Notes: generated from the sequence alone by a model not told the origin. A stretch of 64,000 bases of DNA from Devosia ginsengisoli (GCF_007859655.1 NZ_CP042304.1:2108001-2172000); one strand, 5' to 3'. Numbered from the stretch's first letter, positions 9,019 to 19,617 are shown. Translations and numbers: made by a program.

Positions 9019-11178
9019 CTACTTCCCGTCCCGCGCCTTCACCTTGCGCCGTGCGGCATGCAGCAGCGGCTCGGTGTATCCGCTCGGCTGGTCGGCCCCA
9101 TGCAGCGCCAGATCCAGCGCCGCCCGGAAGGCCACTGACTGGAAATTATCCGCCATCGGCCGATAGAGCGGATCACCAGCATTCTGCTCGTCCACCACCG
9201 ATGCCATGCGCTCGAACGTAGACGTCACCTCGTCGCGACTGACAAGCCCATGGCGCAGCCAGTTGGCCACAGCCTGGCTGGAAATGCGGCAGGTGGCGCG
9301 GTCTTCCATCAGGCCGACATTGTTAATGTCGGGCACTTTGGAACAGCCCACGCCCTGCTGCACCCAGCGTACGACATAGCCGAGGATGCCCTGGGCATTG
9401 TTTTCAAGCTCGCGGGTAATCTCCTCGCGGCTGAGCGCTGATGGCGCCAGCACCGGCATGGAGAAGAGATCGCCCAGGCCCGGCACCGCCTGATTGTGCC
9501 GGCGCTTCTGCGCCTCGAACACATCCACTTCGTGATAGTGCAACGCATGCAGGGTCGCGGCGGTCGGCGACGGCACCCAGGCGGTATTGGCGCCGGCATT
9601 GGGGTGGCCGGCCTTGCTGGCCATCATCGCCGCCATGTCGTCGGGCCGCGCCCACATGCCCTTGCCGATCTGCGCCTTGCCGGAAAGGCCGCAGGCCAGC
9701 CCGATCAGCACGTTGCGATCTTCGTAAGAAGCAATCCACTTCTCGGACTTGATCTCGTCCTTGCGCAAAACCGGACCGGCTTCCATCGAGGTATGGATTT
9801 CGTCGCCCGTACGGTCGAGGAAGCCGGTATTGATGAAGAACACCCGATGGCGGGCCTCGTAGATGGCGGTCTTGAGATTGGCCGAGGTGCGGCGCTCCTC
9901 GTCCATGATGCCGATCTTGATCGTATTGGGTTTCAGCCCCAGCATCTGCTCGACCGAGGCGAAGATGGCGCAGGCAAAGGCCACTTCCTCGGGCCCGTGC
10001 ATCTTGGGCTTGACGATATAGATGGCCCCGGTAGCGCTGTTGACCTTGTCCTGCATGGCGCAGAGCACGGTCATGGCCGCATCCATCAGCCCCTCGCCGA
10101 TGGGCTTGCCATCGAGCAGCACCGCATCCGTGGTCATCAGGTGACCGACATTGCGCACCAGCAGCAGCGAGCGGCCCTTGAGCACCAGTGGCGCGCCGTT
10201 GACGTCCTTGTAGGTGCGATCCGCCTTGAGCTTGCGCGTAACGGTACGGCCGCCCTTTTCGAACGTATCCTGCAGCGTGCCATTCATCAGGCCGAGCCAG
10301 TTGCGATAGACGCCGACCTTGTCCTCGGCATCGACAGCGGCGACCGAATCCTCGCAATCCTGAATCGTGGTCAGCGCCGCTTCGACGATGACGTCGCTGA
10401 GCCCCGCCTTATGGGTGCCGCCGATGACACTGCCCGGCTCGATGACCAGGATGACATGGATGCCGTGGTGCCGCAGCACCAGCTCGCCGCTGGCCTCGGT
10501 GCCGCCATAGCCGACAAAAGCCGAAGGGTCCTTGAGGCCGGTGCGGCCATGGGCGGTGTCGACCTCGAGATGGCGCGTCTCGCCGTCCTTGACCACGTGA
10601 TAGCCGGTGACATCACGGTGGCTGCCCGATGCCAGCGGGAAGGCCTCGTCGAGGAAGCCGGCGGCCTTGTCGACCACGGCCGCGCCGCGCCTGGCATTAT
10701 AGCCCTTGCCCGGCGCCAGCTCGCCATCGCGGGCGATGATGTCGGTGCCGTAGAAGGCGTCGTAGAGGCTGCCCCAGCGCGCATTGGCAGCATTGAGGGC
10801 GTAACGCGCATTGGAGACCGGCACGACCAGTTGCGGTCCGCATAGCGTGGTGATTTCGGGGTCGAGTCCTGACGTTTCGATGGTGAAATCGCCGGGCTCG
10901 GGCACCAGATAGCCGATATCGCGCAGGAAGAATTCATAGCCCTGCGGGTTGCTGGCGACCGGGCCATATTTGTGGTGCCACTCGTCGATCTGTGCCTGCA
11001 GCTCATCGCGCTTGGCCAGGAGGCGCGCATTAACAGGCGCATGCTCGGCCACCAAAGCGGCAAAGCCGCTCCAGAACTGCTCAGCGGTTACGGCCAGCCC
11101 CGGCAGCGCTTCCTTCTCGACGAAATCGACCAGCAGGGGGTGAACCGAAAGGCCGGATTTCGTCTGGTAGCTCGTCAT
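9019..11178 (-). CDS. glcB: Malate synthase G
   Basis: The 719-residue cytoplasmic enzyme condenses glyoxylate with acetyl-CoA to malate. The segment [17 protein letters not shown] is a hallmark of the G isoform, and the length matches the family (about 720). ATG 11178 is used because the preceding in-frame codons (from 11220 or 11196) are unlike the family. It is the last gene of a long minus-strand run that begins with uraH near 24.1 kb and follows guaD by about 60 bp. In this setting its substrate is probably glyoxylate released by ureidoglycolate lyase. Confidence 0.93.
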   Translation of the reverse strand: MTSYQTKSGLSVHPLLVDFVEKEALPGLAVTAEQFWSGFAALVAEHAPVNARLLAKRDELQAQIDEWHHKYGPVASNPQGYEFFLRDIGYLVPEPGDFTIETSGLDPEITTLCGPQLVVPVSNARYALNAANARWGSLYDAFYGTDIIARDGELAPGKGYNARRGAAVVDKAAGFLDEAFPLASGSHRDVTGYHVVKDGETRHLEVDTAHGRTGLKDPSAFVGYGGTEASGELVLRHHGIHVILVIEPGSVIGGTHKAGLSDVIVEAALTTIQDCEDSVAAVDAEDKVGVYRNWLGLMNGTLQDTFEKGGRTVTRKLKADRTYKDVNGAPLVLKGRSLLLVRNVGHLMTTDAVLLDGKPIGEGLMDAAMTVLCAMQDKVNSATGAIYIVKPKMHGPEEVAFACAIFASVEQMLGLKPNTIKIGIMDEERRTSANLKTAIYEARHRVFFINTGFLDRTGDEIHTSMEAGPVLRKDEIKSEKWIASYEDRNVLIGLACGLSGKAQIGKGMWARPDDMAAMMASKAGHPNAGANTAWVPSPTAATLHALHYHEVDVFEAQKRRHNQAVPGLGDLFSMPVLAPSALSREEITRELENNAQGILGYVVRWVQQGVGCSKVPDINNVGLMEDRATCRISSQAVANWLRHGLVSRDEVTSTFERMASVVDEQNAGDPLYRPMADNFQSVAFRAALDLALHGADQPSGYTEPLLHAARRKVKARDGK

Positions 11179-11241
11179 ATCTGTGCTTTCTTTCATGTCG
11201 TCGCGGCGCCGCGCGGGCAAACTAGGCCAAGCCTACCGCCG

Positions 11242-12537
11242 TCACAAGCCGCCTAAAGTCGACTTTGCCTTGGCCCCGGCGACATAGACTTCCGCTATGG
11301 CGCGATCGTCGCCCAGCGTCTGCAGCAGGAACAGTTCCTCGGCCAGCGTTTCGATCGTCGCCATGCGCAGGGCCATGGCGGGCGTAGCACCGGCATTGAG
11401 CACGACGAGATCCGCCGCATTGCCCGGCGCGATGGCGCCGATCGTACCGTCCAGCGACAGCGCACGGGCATTGCCCAAAGTCATCATGTAGAAGGAGGCG
11501 AAGGGATTGAGCCGCTGGCCGCGCAGTTGCAGCACCTTGTAGCCCTCGGCCATGGTTTCGAGCATGCCATAGCTGGTGCCACCGCCAATATCGGTCGCCA
11601 CCCCGATCCGCACGCTGTGCTTGCTCAACCGTTCGCGGTCGAACAGGCCTGAGCCGAGGAACAGGTTGGAGGTGGGGCAGAACACGGCGACCGAACCGGT
11701 TTCCGCCAACACCATAGTTTCGCGGTGGTTGAGATGGATGCAGTGGCCGAGCAGGGTTTTCGGACCGAGCAGGCCATAGTCCTCATAGATGCCGGTATAG
11801 TCGGGCGAGCCTGGATAAAGCTCCATGGAATAGGTGATCTCGGCGTCGTTCTCGCTGAGATGGGTCTGCACGTAGCAATCGGGGAATTCCGCCACCAGCG
11901 CGCGGGAGGCTTCGAGCTGCGCCGGGGTGGAGGTGATGGCGAAGCGCGGCGAGATGGCATAGAGCGCCCTGCCCTCGCCGTGCCAGCGCGCGATGAGCGC
12001 CTTGCTGTCGTCATAGCCGGACTGCGCCGTATCGCAGAGCGCCTCGGGGGCGTTGCGGTCCATCATCACCTTGCCGCCGACCATGAGCATGTTGCGCTTC
12101 TCTGCCTCGCCGAAAAACGCATCGACCGAGCGCGGATGGCTGGAGCAATAGGCGACGGCCGTTGTCGTGCCATTGCGGATCAGCTCGTCATAAAAGGCGG
12201 CCGACACCGCGCCGGCATGGCCCTGCTGGCTGAATTTCTGCTCTTCCACGAACGTGTAGGTATTGAGCCATTCGAGCAGCGAACCGGCATAGGAGGCGAT
12301 CATCTGGCTCTGCACATAATGCAGATGCGTATCGATGAAGCCGGGCAGGATGAGATGCGGCCGGTGGTCGATCACCTCTGCTGCGTCGTCTGGCGCGAAC
12401 TCGCCCACGGCGACGATCTTGCCGCCGTCGATGGTGACGGCCCCGTCCTCGATATACCGATAGCTCGCCGCATCATCGATGGCCTGCGGCTCGCTGACGA
12501 AAGTCAGCACCCGCCCGCGCAGAATGGTCCTCGTCAT
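11242..12537 (-). CDS. guaD: Guanine deaminase
   Basis: The 431-residue amidohydrolase converts guanine to xanthine and ammonia. The family motif [12 protein letters not shown] is near residue 65, and THLSENDAEI and LLGHCIHLNHRE carry further zinc and catalytic histidines and acids. The start ATG overlaps the stop of puuD by four bases (ATGA), so the two are translationally coupled. It supplies xanthine to XdhAB and sits directly upstream of glcB. Confidence 0.93.
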   Translation of the reverse strand: MTRTILRGRVLTFVSEPQAIDDAASYRYIEDGAVTIDGGKIVAVGEFAPDDAAEVIDHRPHLILPGFIDTHLHYVQSQMIASYAGSLLEWLNTYTFVEEQKFSQQGHAGAVSAAFYDELIRNGTTTAVAYCSSHPRSVDAFFGEAEKRNMLMVGGKVMMDRNAPEALCDTAQSGYDDSKALIARWHGEGRALYAISPRFAITSTPAQLEASRALVAEFPDCYVQTHLSENDAEITYSMELYPGSPDYTGIYEDYGLLGPKTLLGHCIHLNHRETMVLAETGSVAVFCPTSNLFLGSGLFDRERLSKHSVRIGVATDIGGGTSYGMLETMAEGYKVLQLRGQRLNPFASFYMMTLGNARALSLDGTIGAIAPGNAADLVVLNAGATPAMALRMATIETLAEELFLLQTLGDDRAIAEVYVAGAKAKSTLGGL

Positions 12538-13760
12538 TGCCCCGAGCCCTCGCGGAACCAGGCAACGAGCAGCGCCCGTTCTTCATCGGTCATTTCGGTG
12601 GCATTGCCCGGCGGCATGGCATGGGCATAGCCGGCCTGCATGGCGATGTCCCGGGCGTGATTGGCAATGGCCACGTCGTTGTCGAGGATGACATTTTTGG
12701 GCGCCTCGAACACGCCGGGCCAGACCGGCTCTGATGTGTGGCACATGGCGCAGCGGGTCTGCACGGTCAGGCTTGCGGCGGCAAAATGCTCTGCTGCCAG
12801 AAAGGGCTCGGCCGCCCGAGACGCCACCGCCTCTCCCGCCGACCCGGCGATCTTGGGTCCGGTCGAGAGCCAGGCGATGATGATGAACAGGATGACCGCC
12901 ACCGCCCAGGTCCAGTGCGGATTGCCCTTCCGCGCATGGCGCGTGTTGAAATAGTGCCGGATGACGACGCCGACGAGGAAGATCAGCGAGGCGATGATCC
13001 AGTTCCACTGCGTGGCGAAGGCCAGCGGGTAGTGGCTCGACAGCATGAAGAAGATGACGGGCAGGGTCAGGTAGTTGTTATGCAGGCTCCGCTGCTTGGC
13101 GATCTTGCCATATTTGGCATCGGGCACCTTGCCCGCCTTGAGGTCGCCCACCACCACCTTCTGGTTGGGGATGATGATCATGGCCACATTGGCCGCCATG
13201 ATGGTCGCGGTGAACGCGCCCATATGCAGCATGGCCGCGCGGCCGGTGAAGAGCTGCGTATAGCCCCAGCTCATCGCCACCAAAATGGCGAACAGCACCA
13301 GCATCAGCCCGGTAGTGGAGTTGCCGATGTGCGATTTGCATAAGGCATCATAGAGCACCCAGCCCAAAACAATCGAGCCTAGCGACAGCCCGATGGCCTG
13401 CCAGGCCGGCACGTCGAGCACGTTGCGGTCGATGAGGTAGATATCGGCCCCGACATAATAGATCAGCGCCATCAGCATGACGCCGGATAGCCAGGTCCAG
13501 TAGCTTTCCCATTTGAACCAGGTCAGGTGCTCGGGCAAAAACTCCGGTGCCACCAGGTATTTCTGGATGTGGTAGAAGCCGCCGCCATGCACCTGCCACT
13601 CCTCGCCATGGGCGAGCGGCGGCAGGCTCGGTGTCTTGCGCAAGCCCAGGTCGAGCGCGATGAAATAGAAGGACGAGCCGATCCAGGCGATGGCCGTGAT
13701 GACATGCAGCCAGCGCACGGCAAACATCAGCCATTCATAAGCAATCGCATAATCGGGCAT
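12534..13760 (-). CDS. puuD: Urate hydroxylase (membrane urate oxidase) PuuD with cytochrome c domain
   Basis: The 408-residue protein has about eight predicted TM segments in its first 300 residues (DUF989 type). It ends in a c-type cytochrome domain with the haem motif CAMCH near residue 340 and a Met-rich GYAHAMPPGNATEMT ligand loop. PuuD oxidises urate to 5-hydroxyisourate and passes electrons to its cytochrome rather than to oxygen directly. GAGGGG lies upstream of the ATG. It replaces soluble uricase in this pathway; its product is the substrate of UraH, encoded at the head of the same minus-strand run. Confidence 0.92.
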   Translation of the reverse strand: MPDYAIAYEWLMFAVRWLHVITAIAWIGSSFYFIALDLGLRKTPSLPPLAHGEEWQVHGGGFYHIQKYLVAPEFLPEHLTWFKWESYWTWLSGVMLMALIYYVGADIYLIDRNVLDVPAWQAIGLSLGSIVLGWVLYDALCKSHIGNSTTGLMLVLFAILVAMSWGYTQLFTGRAAMLHMGAFTATIMAANVAMIIIPNQKVVVGDLKAGKVPDAKYGKIAKQRSLHNNYLTLPVIFFMLSSHYPLAFATQWNWIIASLIFLVGVVIRHYFNTRHARKGNPHWTWAVAVILFIIIAWLSTGPKIAGSAGEAVASRAAEPFLAAEHFAAASLTVQTRCAMCHTSEPVWPGVFEAPKNVILDNDVAIANHARDIAMQAGYAHAMPPGNATEMTDEERALLVAWFREGSGQ

Positions 13761-13774
13761 ACGTCATCCCCTCA

Positions 13775-13888
13775 GTAGACCTCATGGTGAGCCTGTTCAG
13801 GTGCGCAAGTTGCGCACCGGGAACCACGAGGTCGTGCCGCTGACCGTGCCACGACCTCGTCCTTCGACAAGCTCAGGATGAGGTCTAC
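13775..13888. repeat. Family A palindromic repeat (copy A2)
   Basis: The block begins GTAGACCTCATGGTGAGC and ends in the complementary GAGGTCTAC, with inner CCACGAGG/CCTCGT arms. It fills the 180 bp gap between puuD and the binding-protein gene, inside an apparent operon. Confidence 0.75.
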
Positions 13889-13944
13889 CGGTGGTCATGA
13901 AAAGAGGCGGGCCGAGACCCGCCCCTCCAACAGATTCAAACAGC

Positions 13945-15030
13945 TTACGCCGGCTGTTCGACGCCTTCGACATACCAGTCCATGCTGAGCAGTTCGGCAT
14001 CGGTCATGGTGACGCCTGCAGCAACGCGCTCGGCGCCGGTATTGTCGTTGATCGGGCCGGTGAAGATGTGGAACGAGCCATCGATCTGGCCGGTGCGTAC
14101 CGCTTCGGCGGCAGCGACCACGTCTTCCGGCACCTTGGCGCCATAGGGGCCCATCTGCACCACGTCTTCCTTGAGGCCTTCCCAGGTGTCACCAGGCACC
14201 CAGGTGCCGGCCAGCACGGCTTCGGCGGAAGCCAGGTAATGCGGGCCCCAGTGGTCGATGATGGCGGTGAGCTGGGTGTCAGGAGCAAAGGCGCTCATGT
14301 CGGCGCCCTGGCCGAAGCCGCCGACAATGCCGCGCTCGGCGGCCACCTGCAGGGCGGCCGGGCCATCGGTATGCTGGGCGATGACGTCGATGCCCTGGTC
14401 GATCATGGCGCGAGCGGCGTCGGCTTCCTTGGCCGGGTCATTCCAGGTCGAGATATAGACCGGCTTGATCGTGGCGTCGGGATTGACCTTGCGGGCGGCC
14501 AGCACGAAGGCATTGATGCCCATCACCACTTCGGGGATCGGGAACGAGCCGATATAGCCATACTTGCCGGTCTGCGACATGTGGCCGGCAATGGTGCCGC
14601 ATACGGCGCGGCCTTCATAGAAGCGCGCATTGTAGAGGCCGATATTGGGGCCGCTCATATAGCCGGTGGCATGTTCGAAGGCGACGTCGGGGAACTGGGG
14701 CGCAACCTTGACCACCGAGTCGCCAAAGCCGAAGCTGGTGGCGAAGATCAGGTTGCAGCCCTGCTGGGCCAGTTCGCGCAGCACGCGCTCGCAGTCCGGA
14801 CCCTCGGGCACGTTCTCGACATAGATGGTCTCGACCTTGTCGCCGAGATGCTCCTCGACATAGAGCCGGCCCTGATTGTGGGCATAGTTATAGCCATTGT
14901 CATTGATCGAGCCGACATAGATGAAGCCGACCTTGACCTTTTCGAGCTGGGCAAAGGCCTTGCCGGCCAGCAGCGGCAGGGCCATGGCGGCACCACCGAC
15001 TTTTACGAAAGTACGACGCGAAAGTGTCAT
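13945..15030 (-). CDS. BMP family ABC transporter substrate-binding protein (purine/nucleoside type)
   Basis: The 361-residue exported protein begins MTLSRRTFVKVGGAAM, a twin-arginine-like signal ending near AFAQ. The body is a basic-membrane-protein (PnrA-like) fold with KVGFIYVGSINDNGYNY at the mature N terminus. BMP proteins capture nucleosides or purines in the periplasm and deliver them to YufPQ-type permeases. GGAGAAACAA precedes ATG 15030. It follows two permeases and an ATPase on the same strand, within the purine gene run, so a purine base or nucleoside is the likely ligand; the exact ligand is not visible. Confidence 0.88.
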   Translation of the reverse strand: MTLSRRTFVKVGGAAMALPLLAGKAFAQLEKVKVGFIYVGSINDNGYNYAHNQGRLYVEEHLGDKVETIYVENVPEGPDCERVLRELAQQGCNLIFATSFGFGDSVVKVAPQFPDVAFEHATGYMSGPNIGLYNARFYEGRAVCGTIAGHMSQTGKYGYIGSFPIPEVVMGINAFVLAARKVNPDATIKPVYISTWNDPAKEADAARAMIDQGIDVIAQHTDGPAALQVAAERGIVGGFGQGADMSAFAPDTQLTAIIDHWGPHYLASAEAVLAGTWVPGDTWEGLKEDVVQMGPYGAKVPEDVVAAAEAVRTGQIDGSFHIFTGPINDNTGAERVAAGVTMTDAELLSMDWYVEGVEQPA

Positions 15031-15082
15031 TTGTTTCTCCTGGATGACATCAGTTGACTTGAGACGATCATTGCTCGCCGTC

Positions 15083-16006
15083 TCAATTGGTGGGCAAGAA
15101 CGGCTTGCCGAGGCAGGCCGGAGCATTGGTGGACGCGTCGCGACGGAGCGAGATCAGCACCAGCACGACGACGGTTGCGATATAGGGCAGAGCGGCCCAG
15201 AGCTCGGACGGAATGACGCTCAGCACGCCACCACCCGCCTTGGCATAAAGCTCCATGGTCATGACCAGCCCGAAGAGGTAGGCCCCGGCCAGCAGGCGGA
15301 ACGGCTTCCAGCTCGCGAACACCACCAAAGCCACCGCGATCCAGCCGCGCCCGGCCGTCATGCGCTCGGCCCATTGCGGGGTCAGCAGCAGCGGGAAACA
15401 GGCCCCGGCAATGCCGGCCATGGCGCCGCCGAACATGACGGCGAGATAGCGCACCCCCAGCACCGAATAGCCGATGGAATGGGCCGATTGGTCATTCTCG
15501 CCCACGGCCCGCAGGATCAGCCCGGCACGGGTCTTGTGCAGGAAATACCAGATCACCACCACCATGACGAAGGCGAAATAGACCGGGAAGGAATAGCCGA
15601 ACAGCACCTTGCCAACAGGGTGGTCGGCAAGGCCGGATGGCAGCAGGGGCTGCATCAGCGTGACCGGCCGGGCCGAATAGGACGAGCCGGCCAAAGCCGA
15701 AAAGCCGGTGCCGAAAATGGTCAGCGCCAGGCCCGTCGCCGTCTGGTTGGCCGAAAGCGACAGGGTGAGAAAGCCGAAGATCAGCGAAGCGGCCATGCCG
15801 GCGGCCGCACCGGACAGCAGAGCCAGATAGGGATTGCCGGTGTGGAACTGCACGACGAAGCCGGCAATGGCGCCGATCAGCATCATGCCCTCGACGCCCA
15901 GATTGAGCACGCCGGAGCGCTCCACCACCAGTTCGCCCAAGGCGGCGATGAGGATGGGGGTCGAGGCCCCCACCACGGTGACGATTATGGCAAGCGTGAG
16001 CTCCAT
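15083..16006 (-). CDS. ABC transporter permease, nucleoside/BMP type (YufQ-like)
   Basis: The 307-residue inner-membrane protein has eight or nine hydrophobic segments and the branched-chain/ribose-type permease motif NLGVEGMMLIGA near residue 35. It forms the translocation pore with the permease encoded immediately upstream; the start codon directly follows that gene's stop. It belongs to the four-gene importer 13.9-18.6 kb, embedded among purine-degradation genes. I infer uptake of a purine or nucleoside. Confidence 0.88.
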   Translation of the reverse strand: MELTLAIIVTVVGASTPILIAALGELVVERSGVLNLGVEGMMLIGAIAGFVVQFHTGNPYLALLSGAAAGMAASLIFGFLTLSLSANQTATGLALTIFGTGFSALAGSSYSARPVTLMQPLLPSGLADHPVGKVLFGYSFPVYFAFVMVVVIWYFLHKTRAGLILRAVGENDQSAHSIGYSVLGVRYLAVMFGGAMAGIAGACFPLLLTPQWAERMTAGRGWIAVALVVFASWKPFRLLAGAYLFGLVMTMELYAKAGGGVLSVIPSELWAALPYIATVVVLVLISLRRDASTNAPACLGKPFLPTN

Positions 16007-17089
16007 CTACGCCGCCTCCGCCTGTTGTTGCGGCACCACCCGCCGCAGCCGGTATTTGATGAGGATGTCGCCCGCCAGCAGGAAGAACAGCATCATCGCC
16101 TGGAAAATACCGGTCGCCGCATTGGGCAGGCCGATCGTGGTCTGCGCCACTTCCCCGCCCACAAAGGTAATGGCCAGCACCACGCCGGCAATGATCACCC
16201 CGAGCGGATTGAGCCTTCCGAGAAAGGCCACGATGATCGCGGTAAAACCATAATTGGTCGGGAAACCCGGCACCATGCGCTGGAACGGCCCGGCCACTTC
16301 GAGCACGCCCGCCAGCCCGGCCAGCGCGCCGCTGACCAGCATGGCCAGCCAGATCGTCTTGTGCTCGGAAAACCCGCCATAGCGCGCCGCATGCGGCGCC
16401 GCGCCGACCACGCGCATGCGATAGCCGAACACCGACTTGGTCATGATGAACCACGCCACCAGCCCCACCAGCACGGCTATAGGCACACCCAGATGCACGA
16501 TGGTTCCGGGAATGATGGTGGGCAGCCGCGCCGCTTCGGAAAACAGCCGCGTCTGCGGAAAGCCCAGGCCCATCGGGTCCTTCCAGGGCGCGCGGATCAG
16601 ATAGTAGATCAACTGCACCGAGGCATAGGTCAGCATCAGGCTGGTGAGGATTTCGTTGACGTTGAGCCTTGTCTTGAGCAAGGCGGGAATGGCGGCATAG
16701 GTCGCCCCGCCCAGCACGCCGGCCAGCACCATCAACGGCAGTATCCACCAGCCGGTCATGCCCCAGGTGAGCAAAGCCACGCCGGTTCCGGCCAGCCCAC
16801 CCATGATATATTGCCCCTCGGCGCCGATATTCCACACATTGGCCCGATAGGCGATGGACAGCCCGACGCCGATGATGATCAGCGGCGCCGCCTTGACCCC
16901 GAGATCCTGCCATTTATAGGCGTTGGTCAACGGCGTCAGGAAGATTTCGCGCACCGCGCCGACGCCATTATAGCCGATCAGCGAGAAGATGATGGCGCCC
17001 ACCACCATCGTGAGGGCCACGGCCGCAACAGGCGTCGCGTAGAGCATGAATTGCGAGGGCTCGCGCCGCTTCTCAAGCCGGAATTGCAT
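16007..17089 (-). CDS. ABC transporter permease, nucleoside/BMP type (YufP-like)
   Basis: The 360-residue inner-membrane permease carries the NIGAEGQYIMGG motif of this family near residue 95 and about eight to ten TM helices. ATG 17089 (MQFRLEKRREPSQF) is chosen over an upstream in-frame codon at 17119. It lies within the 3' end of the ATPase gene, overlapping it by 17 bases, which indicates translational coupling. It pairs with the permease at 15083-16006. Confidence 0.87.
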   Translation of the reverse strand: MQFRLEKRREPSQFMLYATPVAAVALTMVVGAIIFSLIGYNGVGAVREIFLTPLTNAYKWQDLGVKAAPLIIIGVGLSIAYRANVWNIGAEGQYIMGGLAGTGVALLTWGMTGWWILPLMVLAGVLGGATYAAIPALLKTRLNVNEILTSLMLTYASVQLIYYLIRAPWKDPMGLGFPQTRLFSEAARLPTIIPGTIVHLGVPIAVLVGLVAWFIMTKSVFGYRMRVVGAAPHAARYGGFSEHKTIWLAMLVSGALAGLAGVLEVAGPFQRMVPGFPTNYGFTAIIVAFLGRLNPLGVIIAGVVLAITFVGGEVAQTTIGLPNAATGIFQAMMLFFLLAGDILIKYRLRRVVPQQQAEAA

Positions 17090-18605
17090 CCTGCGCCTCC
17101 GTTGCCCCGTGAACCCCACCCATCAGCAGGCCGATCTCCTCCACGCTCACCTCTTTCGTGGGCCGCGCCGGTGATAACCGGCCCATATTGATGACAGCCA
17201 GCGTGTCGCAAAGCGCCCTGAGCTCGTCGAGGTCCTGGCTGATCACGACGATGGCCGAGCCGGCCGCCGCCAGGTCCACCAAGGCCTGGTGGATCGCTGC
17301 CGCCGCGCCGGCATCGACGCCCCAGGTCGGCTGGCTCACCACCAGCACGCTGGGCTTTTGCAGGATTTCCCGGCCCATAATGTATTTCTGCAAGTTCCCG
17401 CCCGACAGCGAGCCTGCCGTCGAAGCCGGACCCAGCGCCTTGACGGCGAAATCGGCGATCACCTTGCCGGTATAGGTCCGCGCGGCGCCCGAATTGATCA
17501 GCCCCATCACCACCATGCCCAGCCGGTCGCGGGCGGTGAGAACCGAATTGTCGCTCAGGGTGAAGTCGCCCACCGCGGCATGGCCGTTGCGTTCCTCGGG
17601 CACGGCACAGAGCCCGCGCTTGCGCCGCCCCGTCGTATCGAGCAGGCCCAGCGGATGGCCGTCTATGCTGACGGCATTCCTGTCATGGCTGCGGATTTCG
17701 CCGGAAAGCGCATCGAGCAAATCGTTCTGCCCATTGCCCGCCACCCCGGCAATGCCGAAGATTTCGCCTGATCGCACGGTGAAGCTGACATCATCGACCG
17801 GCACGTCGAAATGCCCGGCCTTCTGCGTCGACAGATGCGACACAACCAGCTTGGCAGGACCAAACGAGCGCCCCTCGGCGCGGGTAATGTCTTTCAGCCC
17901 GGCGCCGATCATCTTTTCGGCCATGGAGCGGCTGGTTTCCTGCCTGGGGTCGCAGGTATCGACCAGCTTGCCGCCGCGCAGGATGGTTGCCGTGTCGCAT
18001 AGAGCTTTGATTTCATGCAGCTTGTGCGAAATGTAGAGGATGGAGCAGCCCTGCGCCGCCAGCTTGCGCAGCACCTCGAACAATTGCTCGACCTCCTGCG
18101 GCGTCAGCACCGAAGTCGGCTCGTCCATGATGAGCAGCTTGGGATCGAGCAACAGCGCCCGCACGATTTCGATGCGCTGGCGCTCGCCCACCGACAGGGT
18201 CGCCACCGTGCGATGCGGATCGAGCAACAGCCCATATTGCGTCATCACCGCGCGGATACGCGCTTCGAGCTCCCGCGCGGGAATCTTGGCATCCATGCCC
18301 AGCGCGATATTCTCGAGCACGGTCAGCGCCTCGAACAGCGAAAAATGCTGGAACACCATGCCGATACCGAGCCGGCGCGCCGCCTTGGGATTGGGGACCA
18401 CGACGGGCTGCCCGTTCCAGCGAATTTCGCCGGCATCGGGCTGCATGATGCCATAGATCATCTTGACCAGGGTGGATTTGCCCGCCCCGTTCTCGCCCAG
18501 CAAAGCATGGATTTCGCCCGGCTTGACGGCGAAACTCACATTGTCATTGGCGAGCACGCCCGGGAAGCGTTTGGTGATACCGGTCAATTCCAGCCGATAC
18601 GGCAT
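17073..18605 (-). CDS. ABC transporter ATP-binding protein with two ATPase domains (YufO-like)
   Basis: The 510-residue protein contains two ABC modules. The first has Walker A GENGAGKST near residue 40, signature LSVGERQR and Walker B LLIMDEPTSVL. The second has the altered Walker A GVAGNGQND and signature LSGGNLQK, as usual for the nucleoside/sugar CUT2-like class. It energises the importer 13.9-17.1 kb. ATG 18605 follows the xdhC stop by one base; an in-frame TTG at 18617 would overlap xdhC instead. The close coupling to xdhC supports a purine role. Confidence 0.9.
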   Translation of the reverse strand: MPYRLELTGITKRFPGVLANDNVSFAVKPGEIHALLGENGAGKSTLVKMIYGIMQPDAGEIRWNGQPVVVPNPKAARRLGIGMVFQHFSLFEALTVLENIALGMDAKIPARELEARIRAVMTQYGLLLDPHRTVATLSVGERQRIEIVRALLLDPKLLIMDEPTSVLTPQEVEQLFEVLRKLAAQGCSILYISHKLHEIKALCDTATILRGGKLVDTCDPRQETSRSMAEKMIGAGLKDITRAEGRSFGPAKLVVSHLSTQKAGHFDVPVDDVSFTVRSGEIFGIAGVAGNGQNDLLDALSGEIRSHDRNAVSIDGHPLGLLDTTGRRKRGLCAVPEERNGHAAVGDFTLSDNSVLTARDRLGMVVMGLINSGAARTYTGKVIADFAVKALGPASTAGSLSGGNLQKYIMGREILQKPSVLVVSQPTWGVDAGAAAAIHQALVDLAAAGSAIVVISQDLDELRALCDTLAVINMGRLSPARPTKEVSVEEIGLLMGGVHGATEAQDAIPA

Positions 18606-18606
18606 A

Positions 18607-19467
18607 CTAGCGTCCAATCATCACCCCCTTTGATCTGGGGGCGCGTGCCCGCGCAATCTCAGCTTCCCGCTGCCCAATGTGGACCATAATCTCAGCTGCC
18701 GCCAGTGCCGCAATAACCTCCGGCCGCTTATCCCCAAGCCCCTGCTGGCCAATGGGCAGCACCAGCCGCTCCAGCGCAAGCTCGTCGCCACCCTCGCCCT
18801 TGAACCAACTGGCAAATCTGGCGCGTTTGGTGCGGGAGCCGACCATGCCGACATAGGGCGCATCGGCCCGCGCCAGCGCTTCCTGCGCAATGAGGAAATC
18901 CAGCGCATGATCATGCGTCAAGATCACATAGGAACTGCCCTGCGGCGCCGAGCGCACCACCGCCTCCGGCATGGCGACGGCATGCGCCGCGATACCATCA
19001 GGGAGCAGGTCGAGTTCGTCCCGCCTTGTGTCGATGACCTGCAGGCGCACCGGCAGCAGCGCCAGCATCTGCGCCAGCGCCCGCCCGACATGTCCGGCGC
19101 CGAACACATAGACATGCGGCAAAGCCGCGTCTTCGTCAGCAACCCGCTTTGCCAACTGCTCCCTGATCGGCCCGTCAGCGTAGCGCAGCGACACCGCTAC
19201 CCGCCCGCCGCAGCACTGGCCGATTTCCGGCCCCAGCGGCACATCCATGGCTTCTTCGGCCTGCCCATTGGCGATCAGCCGGCGGGCGTGTTCGATGACC
19301 ATATATTCGAGGGCGCCGCCGCCGATGGTGCCGAACAGGCCATGGGCGCCCACCAGCATGAACGTGCCCTGTTCGCGCGGGGATGAGCCACGCACGGAGG
19401 TGAGGGTGCAGACGATGGCGTCGGGATTGGCGGCGAGGAAGGTGGTGAGGGCGGCGGGGCGGGTCAT
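18607..19467 (-). CDS. xdhC: Xanthine dehydrogenase accessory protein XdhC
   Basis: The 286-residue cytoplasmic protein has the XdhC signatures RGSSPREQGTFMLV and GTIGGGALEY in its N-terminal part and a Rossmann-like C-terminal half (VFGAGHVGRALAQM). XdhC binds and sulfurates the molybdenum cofactor and inserts it into XdhB. It lies downstream of xdhB on the same strand, separated by a family B repeat, and directly upstream of the importer ATPase gene. Confidence 0.93.
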   Translation of the reverse strand: MTRPAALTTFLAANPDAIVCTLTSVRGSSPREQGTFMLVGAHGLFGTIGGGALEYMVIEHARRLIANGQAEEAMDVPLGPEIGQCCGGRVAVSLRYADGPIREQLAKRVADEDAALPHVYVFGAGHVGRALAQMLALLPVRLQVIDTRRDELDLLPDGIAAHAVAMPEAVVRSAPQGSSYVILTHDHALDFLIAQEALARADAPYVGMVGSRTKRARFASWFKGEGGDELALERLVLPIGQQGLGDKRPEVIAALAAAEIMVHIGQREAEIARARAPRSKGVMIGR

Positions 19468-19498
19468 GGCAGGTCCACCTCAAGATCGGGGCCAAACC

Positions 19499-19617
19499 AC
19501 CCCCACCCTTGATCCCTCCCCACAAGGGGGAGGGAGACGATGGCCCTTGGCACAATGGCTCCACGAGCACGGAGCAGGCTTCCCTCCCCCTTGTGGGGAG
19601 GGAGTGAGGGTGGGGGT
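19499..19617. repeat. Family B inverted repeat (copy B2)
   Basis: Arms CCCCACCCTTGATCCCTCCCC and a complementary GGGAGGGAGTGAGGGTGGGG enclose a further CCTCCCCACAAGGGGGAGG hairpin. It occupies the 175 bp gap between xdhB and xdhC. Confidence 0.75.

Noticed and set aside
14921..17191. A 756-codon open frame on the plus strand opposite the ABC importer genes
   Set aside because: It is antisense to clear transporter genes and has the low-complexity H/R/D/Q composition of a high-GC shadow frame.
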